Assembly: GCA_045345765.1 (NCBI GenBank)
Contig: CP148265.1
Location: forward strand, 372,001-436,000
DNA: 64,000 nt
Direction: 5' to 3'
From: JAOARY01 sp045345765
GTDB taxonomy: Bacteria > Bacillota > Clostridia > Peptostreptococcales > Peptostreptococcaceae
Of the stretch, positions 25,259-34,007 are shown in pieces. Positions within the stretch are counted from its first letter, which is position 1; every line of letters starts with the position of its first letter. The position numbers and the translations under genes were made by a program. The notes beneath the pieces were generated by a model. That model was not told where the DNA came from. It saw nothing but the letters and a program-made list of their open reading frames with translations, and searched no databases.

Positions 25259-26527
25259 TTAATTGTTTTTTGGTAATCTAACACTAAACTCAGTTCCTTT
25301 TCCAAGCTTACTATTTACTTTTATATCTCCACCAATAGAAAGAACTATATGCTTTACAATAGCAAGACCAAGACCTGTTCCTCCGATTTTTTTACTTCGA
25401 GCTTTATCAACCCTGTAAAAGCGTTCAAAGACCCTATTTAAATCGTCCTTTGCTATTCCTATTCCGCTATCTTCTATTTTTATATTCAAAAAATTCTTTT
25501 CGTCTATAATAGATATATAAATACTTCCATTATCTATATTATATTTAATTGCATTATCTATTAAATTCAATATTATCTGTTTTAAATAATCCCTGTTTAT
25601 ATTTATAGACAATTCTTCATAATCTTTTTTTATATTTATATTTTTATCTTTTACTTTATCTGCAACCAAATATAATATTTCCTCTATTATACTACTTAAA
25701 TTTACAATTTCCTTTGTCTTTATCTTATCATCACTTTCTATAAAAGAAAGCATCAATATATCATCTATAAGTCTCTTTAGTCTAATAGTTTCACTATCAA
25801 TTATACCCAAAAATCTATTTCTAGTATCAAAGTCAATCTCTTCATTTCCTCTTAAAGTTTCTACAAAACCACTAATAGAAGTAAGGGGAGTTTTTAATTC
25901 ATGTGTAACATTAGCAACAAAATCAGATCTTATTTTTTCTAAGTTTTTCTTATCTGTTATATCTTCTATATTTATTAATGAACCAATTATTATATTATTC
26001 TTTTTTGCCATCTTTATTGTATCTACTTTTATATTAAAATACCTGCTATTATCTTCAATCAATATATTTTTTTTATCTTTAAAAGACATCAAATAGTCTA
26101 TTTTTTCGAGTATAGCTTTATTTTTCACAATATCTTCTATAGGTCTCTTTTCAAAATCCTCATATTCATACTCAAAAATTTTTTTTGCTCTTTCATTCAT
26201 AAGAAGTATGTTTCTTTCATTATCAACAGCAAGAATGCCACTTGATATACTCTTTAAGATAGCTTGAAGTTTAGAATTCTTATCTTCAAGTTCCCATATA
26301 TTATTTTTTATAGTCTCTAACATATAATTGAAATTCTTAGTTAAATCTCCTAAATCCCCAGTTAAATTTTGTTTTAATTTCACAGAAAAATCACCTTCGC
26401 TTACCTTTGTTGAAGCAAAAATAATTTCTCTTACATACTTTTTAAGCACTCTTAAATACTGAAATAATAATATTATTATTATAAAAAAAAGTATAGCAAA
26501 TAAAACAAAATCATTGTAATGAATAAT
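25259..26527 (-). CDS. PhoR-type sensor histidine kinase (start codon unusual)
   Basis: Membrane sensor kinase. The domain order is one transmembrane helix, HAMP (about 27-75), PAS-like domain (about 85-185), HisKA with the phospho-acceptor in NVTHELKTPLTSISG, and HATPase with LIDNAIKYN, DSGIGI and GTGLGLAIVKH. The first standard start in frame is GTG at 26449 (396 residues), but it would remove the membrane helix. The frame is open upstream and encodes VLFAILFFIIIILLFQYL. A strong GGGAGG nine bases before an in-frame ATT at 26527 suggests an AUU start (422 residues). A slip in a T8 run is the alternative. It directly follows the response regulator. Confidence 0.85.
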   Translation of the reverse strand: MIHYNDFVLFAILFFIIIILLFQYLRVLKKYVREIIFASTKVSEGDFSVKLKQNLTGDLGDLTKNFNYMLETIKNNIWELEDKNSKLQAILKSISSGILAVDNERNILLMNERAKKIFEYEYEDFEKRPIEDIVKNKAILEKIDYLMSFKDKKNILIEDNSRYFNIKVDTIKMAKKNNIIIGSLINIEDITDKKNLEKIRSDFVANVTHELKTPLTSISGFVETLRGNEEIDFDTRNRFLGIIDSETIRLKRLIDDILMLSFIESDDKIKTKEIVNLSSIIEEILYLVADKVKDKNINIKKDYEELSININRDYLKQIILNLIDNAIKYNIDNGSIYISIIDEKNFLNIKIEDSGIGIAKDDLNRVFERFYRVDKARSKKIGGTGLGLAIVKHIVLSIGGDIKVNSKLGKGTEFSVRLPKNN

Positions 26528-26543
26528 TGTAAAAAACCTCCCT

Positions 26544-27227
26544 TTATTTAAACTTATAACCTACACCTCTTACAGTCTCTATATAATTATGACTTTTATC
26601 ATCTGTCTCTATTTTTTTTCTTAGATGTCTTATGTGGACATCTACAGTTCTAGTTTCTCCAAAATATTCATATCCCCAAATCTTATCTAATAAAAGATTT
26701 CTTGAAAGTACTCGACCTCTATTACTTGCTAATAATTTTAATATCTCAAACTCTTTTAATGTAAGTTCAATTTTTATATCATCTTTAAAAACTTCATAAT
26801 TAGACAAATCAATTTTTAAATGTTCATCTATATTTATAATTTCTTCATCTTTAAAATCATATCTTCTTAACACTGCTTTAACTCTCGCTATAACTTCCTT
26901 AACACTAAATGGTTTCGTTATATAATCATCAGCACCAAGTTCTAAACCCATAATCTTATCTGACTCTACATTCTTTGCAGTAAGCATTATTATAGGTATA
27001 TTGCTTATATCTTTTTGTTCTCTTATCTTTTTACAAACTTCCATTCCATCAAGCGTAGGAAGCATCAAATCCAAAAGTATTATATTTGGCTTTTCTTCTT
27101 TTGCTTTTAAAAAACCCTCCAAACCATCATAAGCATAAGAAACCTCATACCCATTAGCTTCTAAATTAAATTTTAAAAGTTCTACTATATGTTCCTCATC
27201 ATCAACAATCAATACTCTATTCGCCAA
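26544..27227 (-). CDS. PhoP/PhoB-type response regulator
   Basis: DNA-binding partner of the downstream kinase. Receiver domain (1-120) with acidic DD at 9-10, phospho-acceptor Asp53 in LLDLMLP, and Lys in TKPFS. The C-terminal winged-helix OmpR domain (about 130-225) has LTLKEFEILKLLASNRGRVLSR and RTVDVHIRHLRKKI as landmarks. Start TTG 27227 with GGAG eight bases upstream. The product resembles PhoP of phosphate control, but similar regulators serve other signals. Confidence 0.92.
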   Translation of the reverse strand: MANRVLIVDDEEHIVELLKFNLEANGYEVSYAYDGLEGFLKAKEEKPNIILLDLMLPTLDGMEVCKKIREQKDISNIPIIMLTAKNVESDKIMGLELGADDYITKPFSVKEVIARVKAVLRRYDFKDEEIINIDEHLKIDLSNYEVFKDDIKIELTLKEFEILKLLASNRGRVLSRNLLLDKIWGYEYFGETRTVDVHIRHLRKKIETDDKSHNYIETVRGVGYKFK

Positions 27228-27323
27228 CTTAAAAACTCCTTTACACTTTTATATATTAATTATAAATTAAAATCAATAAAAATTTGTAAAAATTAAGTTA
27301 AATTTATATATGACTAAAACTTT

Positions 27324-27797
27324 TTATTCTTTATCTTGTTTTTTCTTTTCTAATAACATTTTTTCAAGTTCGTCAAAAAATGTATCGACATCTTTAAATT
27401 CTCTATAAACAGATGCAAATCTAACATAAGCCACTTCATCTAAATCTTTTAATCTTTCCATAACAAGATCCCCAATTTTTTTAGAATCTATTTCCTTTAT
27501 CATATTTTTATTAAGTTCATTTTCTATTTCCTGCGCAATACTTTCTATCTTTTCCAAAGAAACAGGTCTTTTTTCACATGATCTTATTATTCCTCTTTTT
27601 AATTTATTTATATCAAAACTCTCTCTTAATTTATCTTTTTTTATAACCATAATAGATATATTTTCTATTCTTTCATATGTTGTAAATCTACCTTTACAAT
27701 CTTCACACTCTCTTCTTCTTCTTATAACCTTATTTTCTTCAATAGGTCTTGAATCTATAACTTTAGTTCTTATGCTTTCACATTTAGGACATTTCAT
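27324..27797 (-). CDS. nrdR: NrdR, transcriptional repressor of ribonucleotide reductases
   Basis: Nucleotide-sensing repressor. The N-terminal zinc ribbon (MKCPKC...CEDCKGRFTTYE) is followed by an ATP-cone domain (VIKKDKLRESFDINKLKRGI in sequence). I start it at ATG 27797, eight bases after GGAGG (157 residues). A TTG five codons upstream lies inside that site. It sits between ftsZ and the two-component pair. Confidence 0.95.
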   Translation of the reverse strand: MKCPKCESIRTKVIDSRPIEENKVIRRRRECEDCKGRFTTYERIENISIMVIKKDKLRESFDINKLKRGIIRSCEKRPVSLEKIESIAQEIENELNKNMIKEIDSKKIGDLVMERLKDLDEVAYVRFASVYREFKDVDTFFDELEKMLLEKKKQDKE

Positions 27798-27875
27798 CAA
27801 TAATTCCTCCAATTTGTTTTATAATTATAATTAAAATTTATCATATATTTTTTATAATGTAAAACAAAAATAAAA

Positions 27876-27898
27876 AAACCACTGCACCGCAGTAGTTT
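27876..27898 (-). terminator. Terminator after ftsZ
   Basis: Ten paired bases (one wobble) around an ACC loop, with a U-run on the minus strand directly past the ftsZ stop. It ends the dcw transcription unit and separates it from nrdR. Confidence 0.85.
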
Positions 27899-27904
27899 TT
27901 ATTA

Positions 27905-29005
27905 TTAATTTCTTCTTAAAAAAGTTGGAATATCAAGACCTAAATTATTAGTATCATCCTTTTCTTCTTGGGCTTCCTCTTCTTCTTTTTCAGTTTCAGT
28001 TTCTTCTTCTATATTTTCTTTCTTTTCATTTTTAATATTTATCGGTTTATTATTTGCATCAAAACCAGTAGCTATAACCGTTATTCTAATTTCATCACCA
28101 AGTGATTCATCTATAACAGCTCCAAATATTATATTAGCTTCATCATCTGTAGATTCTTCCACTAATTCAGCAGCTTCATTAACTTCAAATAGACCTAAAT
28201 CAGATCCTCCTGTTATATTAAGAAGTACCCCTTTAGCCCCTCTTATAGAAGTTTCTAATAGCGGACTTTGAATCGCTTGTTTAACTGCATTTACAGCTCT
28301 ATTTTCTCCAGATGCCTGTCCAATACCCATATGAGCAAGACCTTGTCCTTTCATTATAGTTTGAACATCTGCAAAATCAAGATTTATAAGTCCTGGTTCA
28401 GCAATAAGAGCTGAAATACCTTGAACCCCTTGTTTTAAAACTTCATCAGCTTTTTTAAAAGCTTCTAACATAGAAGTTCTTTTCTCGACTATTTGAAGTA
28501 GTCTATCATTTGGTATTGTAATTAACGTATCAACTCTTTGCTTTAAATTTTCAATTCCTTTTTCAGCATTAGCCATTCTTTTTCTACCTTCAAATACAAA
28601 AGGCTTAGTTACAACACCAACTGTAAGTATTCCCATTTCTTTAGCTATTTCTGCAACAATAGGAGCTGCTCCTGTACCAGTACCGCCTCCCATACCAGCA
28701 GTTACAAAAACCATATCTGCACCAGATAAAGCTTTTTGTATTTCATCTCTTGTTTCTTGGGCAGCTTTAGCTCCAACTTCTGGATTAGCACCAGCACCAA
28801 GACCTCTTGTTAATTTTTCACCTATTTGAATCTTTATTTCAGCTTGTGAACTTATTAAAGCTTGCTTATCCGTATTGATTGCTATAAAATCAACTCCACC
28901 AAGCTTCTCTAATATCATTCGGTTAACAGCATTTCCACCGCCACCACCGACTCCAATAACTTTAATTTTTGCAAACTCTTCCATTTCAACATCGAATTGT
29001 AGCAT
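27905..29005 (-). CDS. ftsZ: FtsZ, tubulin-like division protein
   Basis: GTP-dependent polymer that forms the Z-ring. The 366 residues carry the tubulin signature GGGTGTGAAP, IKVIGVGGGGGNAVNRM at the N-terminus and the T7 loop NLDFADV. A Glu-rich linker (about 325-350) leads to the conserved C-terminal peptide LDIPTFLRRN that binds FtsA, SepF or MinC. No ftsA lies next to it, so SepF elsewhere is the likely tether (inference). ATG 29005 follows GGAGG. Confidence 0.97.
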   Translation of the reverse strand: MLQFDVEMEEFAKIKVIGVGGGGGNAVNRMILEKLGGVDFIAINTDKQALISSQAEIKIQIGEKLTRGLGAGANPEVGAKAAQETRDEIQKALSGADMVFVTAGMGGGTGTGAAPIVAEIAKEMGILTVGVVTKPFVFEGRKRMANAEKGIENLKQRVDTLITIPNDRLLQIVEKRTSMLEAFKKADEVLKQGVQGISALIAEPGLINLDFADVQTIMKGQGLAHMGIGQASGENRAVNAVKQAIQSPLLETSIRGAKGVLLNITGGSDLGLFEVNEAAELVEESTDDEANIIFGAVIDESLGDEIRITVIATGFDANNKPINIKNEKKENIEEETETEKEEEEAQEEKDDTNNLGLDIPTFLRRN

Positions 29006-29033
29006 AGAGCAACCTCCTTAATGCCTAGTTTTT

Positions 29034-29378
29034 CTATTTGTTCTTAATATACTTTGCCAATATCATATTTCTTATATAAGAAAAATTGTTAAATAATCTT
29101 CCTCCAAATACTACTATAGGAGCATAATAAAGCGGAACAGCTAATTTATCACCTAAGTACGCTATACAAGCTGCTAGCACTGCATTTGATATGAGTCCAC
29201 TAAAAAAATGAACTCTATCAAATCTATTTTCAAGCATAGCCCTAGTACCACCTAAAATAGAGTCCATCGAAGCTAATATTCCTATAGATATATATAAAGA
29301 ATAACTTTCAGGATATGTTATAGGTATATAATACCCAACAACAACACCTAAAACCAAACCAATTAATGCAATAATCAA
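29034..29378 (-). CDS. sbp: Small basic membrane protein (DUF1290, Sbp)
   Basis: Conserved four-helix membrane protein of unknown role that travels with ftsQ and ftsZ in Firmicutes (B. subtilis Sbp). The 114 residues include GYYIPITYPESYSLYISIGILASMDSILGG in order, the family landmark. The TTG start at 29378 overlaps the stop of the upstream DUF881 gene (TTGA), so translation is coupled. Confidence 0.9.
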   Translation of the reverse strand: MIIALIGLVLGVVVGYYIPITYPESYSLYISIGILASMDSILGGTRAMLENRFDRVHFFSGLISNAVLAACIAYLGDKLAVPLYYAPIVVFGGRLFNNFSYIRNMILAKYIKNK

Positions 29379-30115
29379 TTTTTTTCACCTTCTTTAATAT
29401 AATCAAAGTTTAAATCCTCTAGATATGAATTTATCCTCATCTCTTCTACAACATAAGAATCTACATTTATTCCATATACATTCTTTAAATACTCAAAATA
29501 AGAATCTGTAGACAAAACTGCTGAGCTAAGTAAATTAATATCACCTATAGCTCTTATTACAAATGGTTGTCCATAAGTTTTATTATTAACTGTAATCGTT
29601 GCACCAGCACATTTTATTTCTGAATTAGACACAAGTCTTTGACCGTTAATAGATATTGCTTCTGCTCCTGCAATTTTTAATTCATTTATACACTTAATTA
29701 TATCATTATCATGTATTACTAAAGAATTTACAATATCTTCAGAATTCAAACCTAAAAACTGTTCAACAGGAATATCACTGTCTTTTAATTTTATAATAAT
29801 ACCAGGCCCCTTTACATCCTTTAGTCCTGCTATCAACTCTAAGTCTTCGCGTTCATTAACTATCAAATCTGTTAATGAACCATTTTCACTAAGTTCTAAT
29901 TCATATCTCTCTAATACATATTGTTTTTCTTCTATCAATGTCCTTAAATTTTTTATCTTTATTTTTTCATTTTCAAGCTTATTTTCCATTTGTTTAACAC
30001 TATTTAAATTTACAAAAGTGTAACCTGGATTTAAACCCTTAAACATCATAACTATTAAAATCCCTGTTATAAATGAAAATATTATTATCATAAGTTCTCT
30101 TTTTTTCTTTGCCAT
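29375..30115 (-). CDS. DUF881-family protein, second copy
   Basis: Membrane-anchored protein with a single N-terminal helix (about 6-25), a coiled coil (about 40-80) and the DUF881 domain (about 95-245, with GPGIIIKLKDS and AGAEAISINGQRL). The function is unknown; the family is found in dcw clusters of Firmicutes and Actinobacteria. I start it at ATG 30115 (246 residues); an upstream GTG lies within the AGGTGGG site. It is a paralogue of the preceding gene. Confidence 0.9.
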   Translation of the reverse strand: MAKKKRELMIIIFSFITGILIVMMFKGLNPGYTFVNLNSVKQMENKLENEKIKIKNLRTLIEEKQYVLERYELELSENGSLTDLIVNEREDLELIAGLKDVKGPGIIIKLKDSDIPVEQFLGLNSEDIVNSLVIHDNDIIKCINELKIAGAEAISINGQRLVSNSEIKCAGATITVNNKTYGQPFVIRAIGDINLLSSAVLSTDSYFEYLKNVYGINVDSYVVEEMRINSYLEDLNFDYIKEGEKN

Positions 30116-30130
30116 AATAAAACCCACCTT

Positions 30131-30871
30131 TTACTCTATAGGTTTTGCATATTTAAATTCTATTTTTTCATTATACCTAGGAATTTCTATTTCATCACTT
30201 TGGTCAACTTTTGATTCAATACCTAAATATTCTTTCATATGATCTAATATACCAAACCTCATATTAAGAGCTGCATCCAAAGTCTTTGGATTTCCTATAG
30301 CCTTTATTTTTATAGGAATTTCTATAGGTTTATTATTTATAAGCATTTTTGTAGTATTAGCTTCCTGTGTTAAATGTATTTCAGAACTAAAAACAATTCT
30401 TTCATCATTTACACAAACAGCTTCTGCTCCAGATGCATATAATTTATTTATAATATATAGTATATACTCATAATTATATATTATTTTTTCTCTTGAATCA
30501 CTATAACCTTCTATAGAAGCATCTATATTCTCATCTATAAATATAGATAATTCTATTCCACTACCTTTAACAGAGGTATACCCACTTAGTACATTATACT
30601 TATTTATATCTTTTTTAAGATTGTTTACAATATCATATTCCTTAGAATCTGAAAGTTTATAATCTTCTATTCTAGTATCTAACCTTTGCAGTTCTTTTAA
30701 AAGTTCTTCTTTCCTGTCCTTTAAATTTGATAATTCACTAGAAAGTTGTTTAGCTTTTAAAGACGATACTATTCCACCTGTTGAATTTGAAACACTTTTT
30801 AGTTGTATTGTTAGTACTATACCAATTATAAGACATAATATAAGCATAAGTATTTCATTTTTTCTCTCCAA
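30131..30871 (-). CDS. DUF881-family protein, first copy
   Basis: Same layout as its neighbour: N-terminal helix (about 5-25), coiled coil (about 45-80), and DUF881 domain with GSGIELSIFIDEN and ASGAEAVCVNDERI. The start is probably TTG 30871, nine bases after AGGAA; a GTG at 30880 is too close to that site. The end of ftsQ overlaps this start region by 17 bp. Tandem copies suggest a heteromeric complex at the division site (inference). Confidence 0.88.
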   Translation of the reverse strand: MERKNEILMLILCLIIGIVLTIQLKSVSNSTGGIVSSLKAKQLSSELSNLKDRKEELLKELQRLDTRIEDYKLSDSKEYDIVNNLKKDINKYNVLSGYTSVKGSGIELSIFIDENIDASIEGYSDSREKIIYNYEYILYIINKLYASGAEAVCVNDERIVFSSEIHLTQEANTTKMLINNKPIEIPIKIKAIGNPKTLDAALNMRFGILDHMKEYLGIESKVDQSDEIEIPRYNEKIEFKYAKPIE

Positions 30872-31616
30872 GTATTTCACTTCCTAACTGTGTATTGTAG
30901 GGCTTATAAATAGGATTTCCCTCATATGAAAAATCTATTATCCCATCTTTTATACCCTTACTATATAAGTCTACCAAAATTTTTTGAATAAATCTAATTT
31001 TATAATCAATAGAAGTACAATTACCTAGATAAATCTTCATATTATATATAGTGTATAATATAAATTCATCATTAGAATCTAAATTTATCTCAGAAATACT
31101 TTCAAGAAGTTTAGTATTTTTAAGAACATTTAATAAAGATATTAATTTATAAAAAAAGTTCTCATCTTTTTTTATTTTTATCCTTTGTCCCAAAGACATA
31201 TCTTCTAATGTTATCCCTGTTATTATAGGTTTATCTAGTTTAGTAAAATCATCTTCTACATTAAGTGCAACTCCTTCTTCATCTATTATTATATATGAAC
31301 CCATATAAGGAATAGCTGCCATTTGAGTTCTTTCTTCAATTTCAATATCAATGGTATTTAATAATCGTTGTCTTAATTTAACATTCTTTATATAAGGTTC
31401 TTTTAATAATTCTTCTTTTGATTTTCTCAAATTTATAAATATTAAATTATCATCTTTTGTTATTCCACTTTGACTAATCAAATAATCACTTTTTAATCGT
31501 ATACAACCACTTATATTTATAGTTTTTACTGATACAATATTTGTATATCCAAATATATAATATCCTATAAAAAAAGATATTATACTAAGAAGAAAAGCTT
31601 TAAACAAATTATTCAA
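30855..31616 (-). CDS. ftsQ: FtsQ/DivIB, division protein with POTRA domain
   Basis: Bitopic divisome protein: short cytoplasmic N-terminus, one helix (about 6-26), POTRA domain (IVSVKTINISGCIRLKSDYLI in order, about 30-100), and FtsQ domain (about 110-225). Sequence similarity in the family is low, so the call rests on POTRA, topology and position after murG. Start TTG 31616, nine bases after AAAGGG. A TTG at 31625 touches that site and is rejected. Confidence 0.87.
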   Translation of the reverse strand: MNNLFKAFLLSIISFFIGYYIFGYTNIVSVKTINISGCIRLKSDYLISQSGITKDDNLIFINLRKSKEELLKEPYIKNVKLRQRLLNTIDIEIEERTQMAAIPYMGSYIIIDEEGVALNVEDDFTKLDKPIITGITLEDMSLGQRIKIKKDENFFYKLISLLNVLKNTKLLESISEINLDSNDEFILYTIYNMKIYLGNCTSIDYKIRFIQKILVDLYSKGIKDGIIDFSYEGNPIYKPYNTQLGSEILGEKK

Positions 31617-31630
31617 AAATATCAACCCTT

Positions 31631-32713
31631 TTAAATACTTTTTAAAGCATTATATATTTTATCTATAGCATCAATCTGTGAAATTTTTCCCATATTATTT
31701 TTAATATTTTCTATTTTACTATTATCCTCTAAAAATTCTTTTATAACTTCAAAAAGTTTATTATCATTTAATTCTTTTTCAAGTATACATATTCCCGCAT
31801 TTTCCTTTTCTAATGCTCTTGCATTATGTTCTTGATGATTTTCAGCTGTATATGCCTTTGGAATTATTATAGGTGCTACTTTTTTTGCACTTACTTCAGC
31901 TAAAAATATTGCTCCACCACTAGAAATGACAAGATCACTAGCAGTCAAATATGTAACTATATCATTAAGATATGATACTATATTTTGATTCTCTTTAAAA
32001 GTTACATTCTCAAACTCATTTATATAATCATTATAAAATCTTTCACCTGTTACATGCATAAATTTTATATTATTTTCCAAAAAATATTTAATAGGTTCTT
32101 TCATCGCATTATTTATTGATAATGAACCTCCACTACCTCCAACACATAGTACAAATTTTTCATCGTCTTTAAGATTTAATTTTTTTCTCATATCTTCACG
32201 TTTTGCATCTATTATATCTTGTCTTATTGGATTACCTGTAAGTACTACTTTATTTTTATGTTTAAAATACTTTTTTGCATCTAAAAAACTTATCATAACC
32301 TTATTACAAAATCTTGCTGCAATTTTATTTGTAATCCCTGGATAAGAATTTTGTTCATGTATAGCTGTTTTTATATTTAGTAATTTACCTGCTAATATAA
32401 CTGGTCCACTTACATATCCACCAGTCCCAATTATTAAATCTGGTTTGAATTTTTTTAAAATCTTTATAGCATCTAATGTAGCTTTTAATGATTTAAAAAC
32501 CCTTTTTATATTGTCAAAATTTATTTTCCTTCTAAGATATGTTACTTCTATTGTTTTAAAATCAAATTCTTTGGGAACAACTTTTGACTCTAGCCCATCC
32601 TTTGTTCCAATATATAAAATTTGTGCATTATCTTCTTTTTTGAATTTATTGGCTATGGCTATTGCAGGATATATATGTCCACCTGTTCCACCACCAGATA
32701 CTACTACTTTCAC
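31631..32713 (-). CDS. murG: MurG, lipid II-forming GlcNAc transferase
   Basis: Adds GlcNAc to lipid I on the inner face of the membrane. The N-terminal glycine-rich loop SGGGTGGHIYPAIA, HEQNSYPGITNK and the UDP-GlcNAc site ISSGGAIFLAEVSAKKVAPIIIP (in order) are present. Start GTG 32713; AAGGG lies 9-10 bases upstream within the ftsW end. 360 residues, normal length. Confidence 0.96.
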   Translation of the reverse strand: MKVVVSGGGTGGHIYPAIAIANKFKKEDNAQILYIGTKDGLESKVVPKEFDFKTIEVTYLRRKINFDNIKRVFKSLKATLDAIKILKKFKPDLIIGTGGYVSGPVILAGKLLNIKTAIHEQNSYPGITNKIAARFCNKVMISFLDAKKYFKHKNKVVLTGNPIRQDIIDAKREDMRKKLNLKDDEKFVLCVGGSGGSLSINNAMKEPIKYFLENNIKFMHVTGERFYNDYINEFENVTFKENQNIVSYLNDIVTYLTASDLVISSGGAIFLAEVSAKKVAPIIIPKAYTAENHQEHNARALEKENAGICILEKELNDNKLFEVIKEFLEDNSKIENIKNNMGKISQIDAIDKIYNALKSI

Positions 32714-32718
32714 CTAAA

Positions 32719-33996
32719 TCAATCCCTTTCAACTGTTCTTGATATATTTAATATAATTCCCATACAACTTAGAATTATAACTAAAGAACTTCCTCCATAA
32801 CTTATAAAAGGTAGGGCTATTCCTGTGTTAGGAATAGATGAAGTTGCAACACCTATATTAATAAGTGTTTGAATAGCTATTTGAGCAATTATACCCAAAA
32901 CTAAATAACTTGCATAAGAATCTTTTACGTTTATCGCTACTTTTATACATCTAAAAATTAAAAATAAATATATAAATATTATTGTAATACAGCCAATATA
33001 ACCAAGTTCCTCTCCAATTATTGCAAATATAAAATCATTTTGAGGTTCTGGTAAATGGAAGTATTTTTGAACACTTCTACCTAGACCACTTCCAAATACT
33101 CCACCTGTTCCAAATGCATAAAGTGATTGAACAACTTGCATTCCATCTCCCGTTGGATCTTTAAATGGATCTAAAAAAGTCATAAATCTATCCATCCTAT
33201 ATGGTGCTACCCATATAAGACCTGCAATTCCTACAACACCTGATATAATAGCCATAAATACATATCTATATTGCATTCCTGCTACAAAAAGCATTACAAA
33301 TGCAGTCATCAAAATACTCGCACTTGTAGATAGATCTGGTTGTTTTATTATAAAAACAAAGAAATACAAAGTCACTATCAAAACAGGAATAATACCTTGA
33401 ATACCTTTTCTAATTTCATCCTTTTTCATATCCAAAATTTTTGCAACCAAAAATATATTTACAAATTTCGCTATTTCCGAAGGCATCAAAGTAAATTTAT
33501 TAATTTTAATCCATCTATACGAACCATATATATCCTGCCCTAATGGTGTAAACACTAATATTAACAATATACTAGTTGTAACAAGAAAAAACATACTAAA
33601 ATTTCTTAATATCCTATAATTAATTCTTGAGAAAATTAACATACAAACGATACCCAAAATAGCATAAACAACAGATCTTTTTAAGAAAAAATAAGGATCT
33701 GAAAATTTATATCCAGCTTGAACAAAACTAGCACTAAAAACCATAACTATACCTATGAAAACAAGCAATAAAACACAAAGTAAAATATAATAATCAAAGG
33801 GTAAGAGTTTATTATTTTTCTTTCTTTTGTCTCTTTCCTTTGCAACTTTAGTATCTGATTTCTTAAAAAGCTTAAAACCTTTCTTTTTAGAACTTCTGCT
33901 TTCTTTTCTCATAGCTCTAGGGCTTAATTTTTCTTTTGTTTTTTTTGAATTAGTTTTTCTTCTCCTGTCTGTATTGCTATCTTTTAATTTTCTCAT
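32719..33996 (-). CDS. ftsW: FtsW/SpoVE, SEDS glycosyltransferase of the dcw cluster
   Basis: Second SEDS protein of the window, partner of the class B PBP upstream. Ten hydrophobic helices follow residue 68; landmarks are KQPDLSTS, PEPQNDFIFAIIGEELGY and GIALPFISYGGSSL. The first 68 residues are extremely basic (KKTKEKLSPRAMRKESRSSKKK) and cytoplasmic, longer than in typical FtsW. In C. difficile the gene at this position is the sporulation protein SpoVE, so the role may be sporulation rather than vegetative division. Start ATG 33996 after AGGTGG; an upstream GTG lies in the site. Confidence 0.93.
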   Translation of the reverse strand: MRKLKDSNTDRRRKTNSKKTKEKLSPRAMRKESRSSKKKGFKLFKKSDTKVAKERDKRKKNNKLLPFDYYILLCVLLLVFIGIVMVFSASFVQAGYKFSDPYFFLKRSVVYAILGIVCMLIFSRINYRILRNFSMFFLVTTSILLILVFTPLGQDIYGSYRWIKINKFTLMPSEIAKFVNIFLVAKILDMKKDEIRKGIQGIIPVLIVTLYFFVFIIKQPDLSTSASILMTAFVMLFVAGMQYRYVFMAIISGVVGIAGLIWVAPYRMDRFMTFLDPFKDPTGDGMQVVQSLYAFGTGGVFGSGLGRSVQKYFHLPEPQNDFIFAIIGEELGYIGCITIIFIYLFLIFRCIKVAINVKDSYASYLVLGIIAQIAIQTLINIGVATSSIPNTGIALPFISYGGSSLVIILSCMGIILNISRTVERD

Positions 33997-34007
33997 ATAT
34001 ACCACCT

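Noticed and set aside
25102..25305. 67-codon frame on the minus strand covering the tRNA
   Set aside because: It reads through the antisense of tRNA-Leu and the terminator. The tRNA fold is clear, so this is a chance frame.
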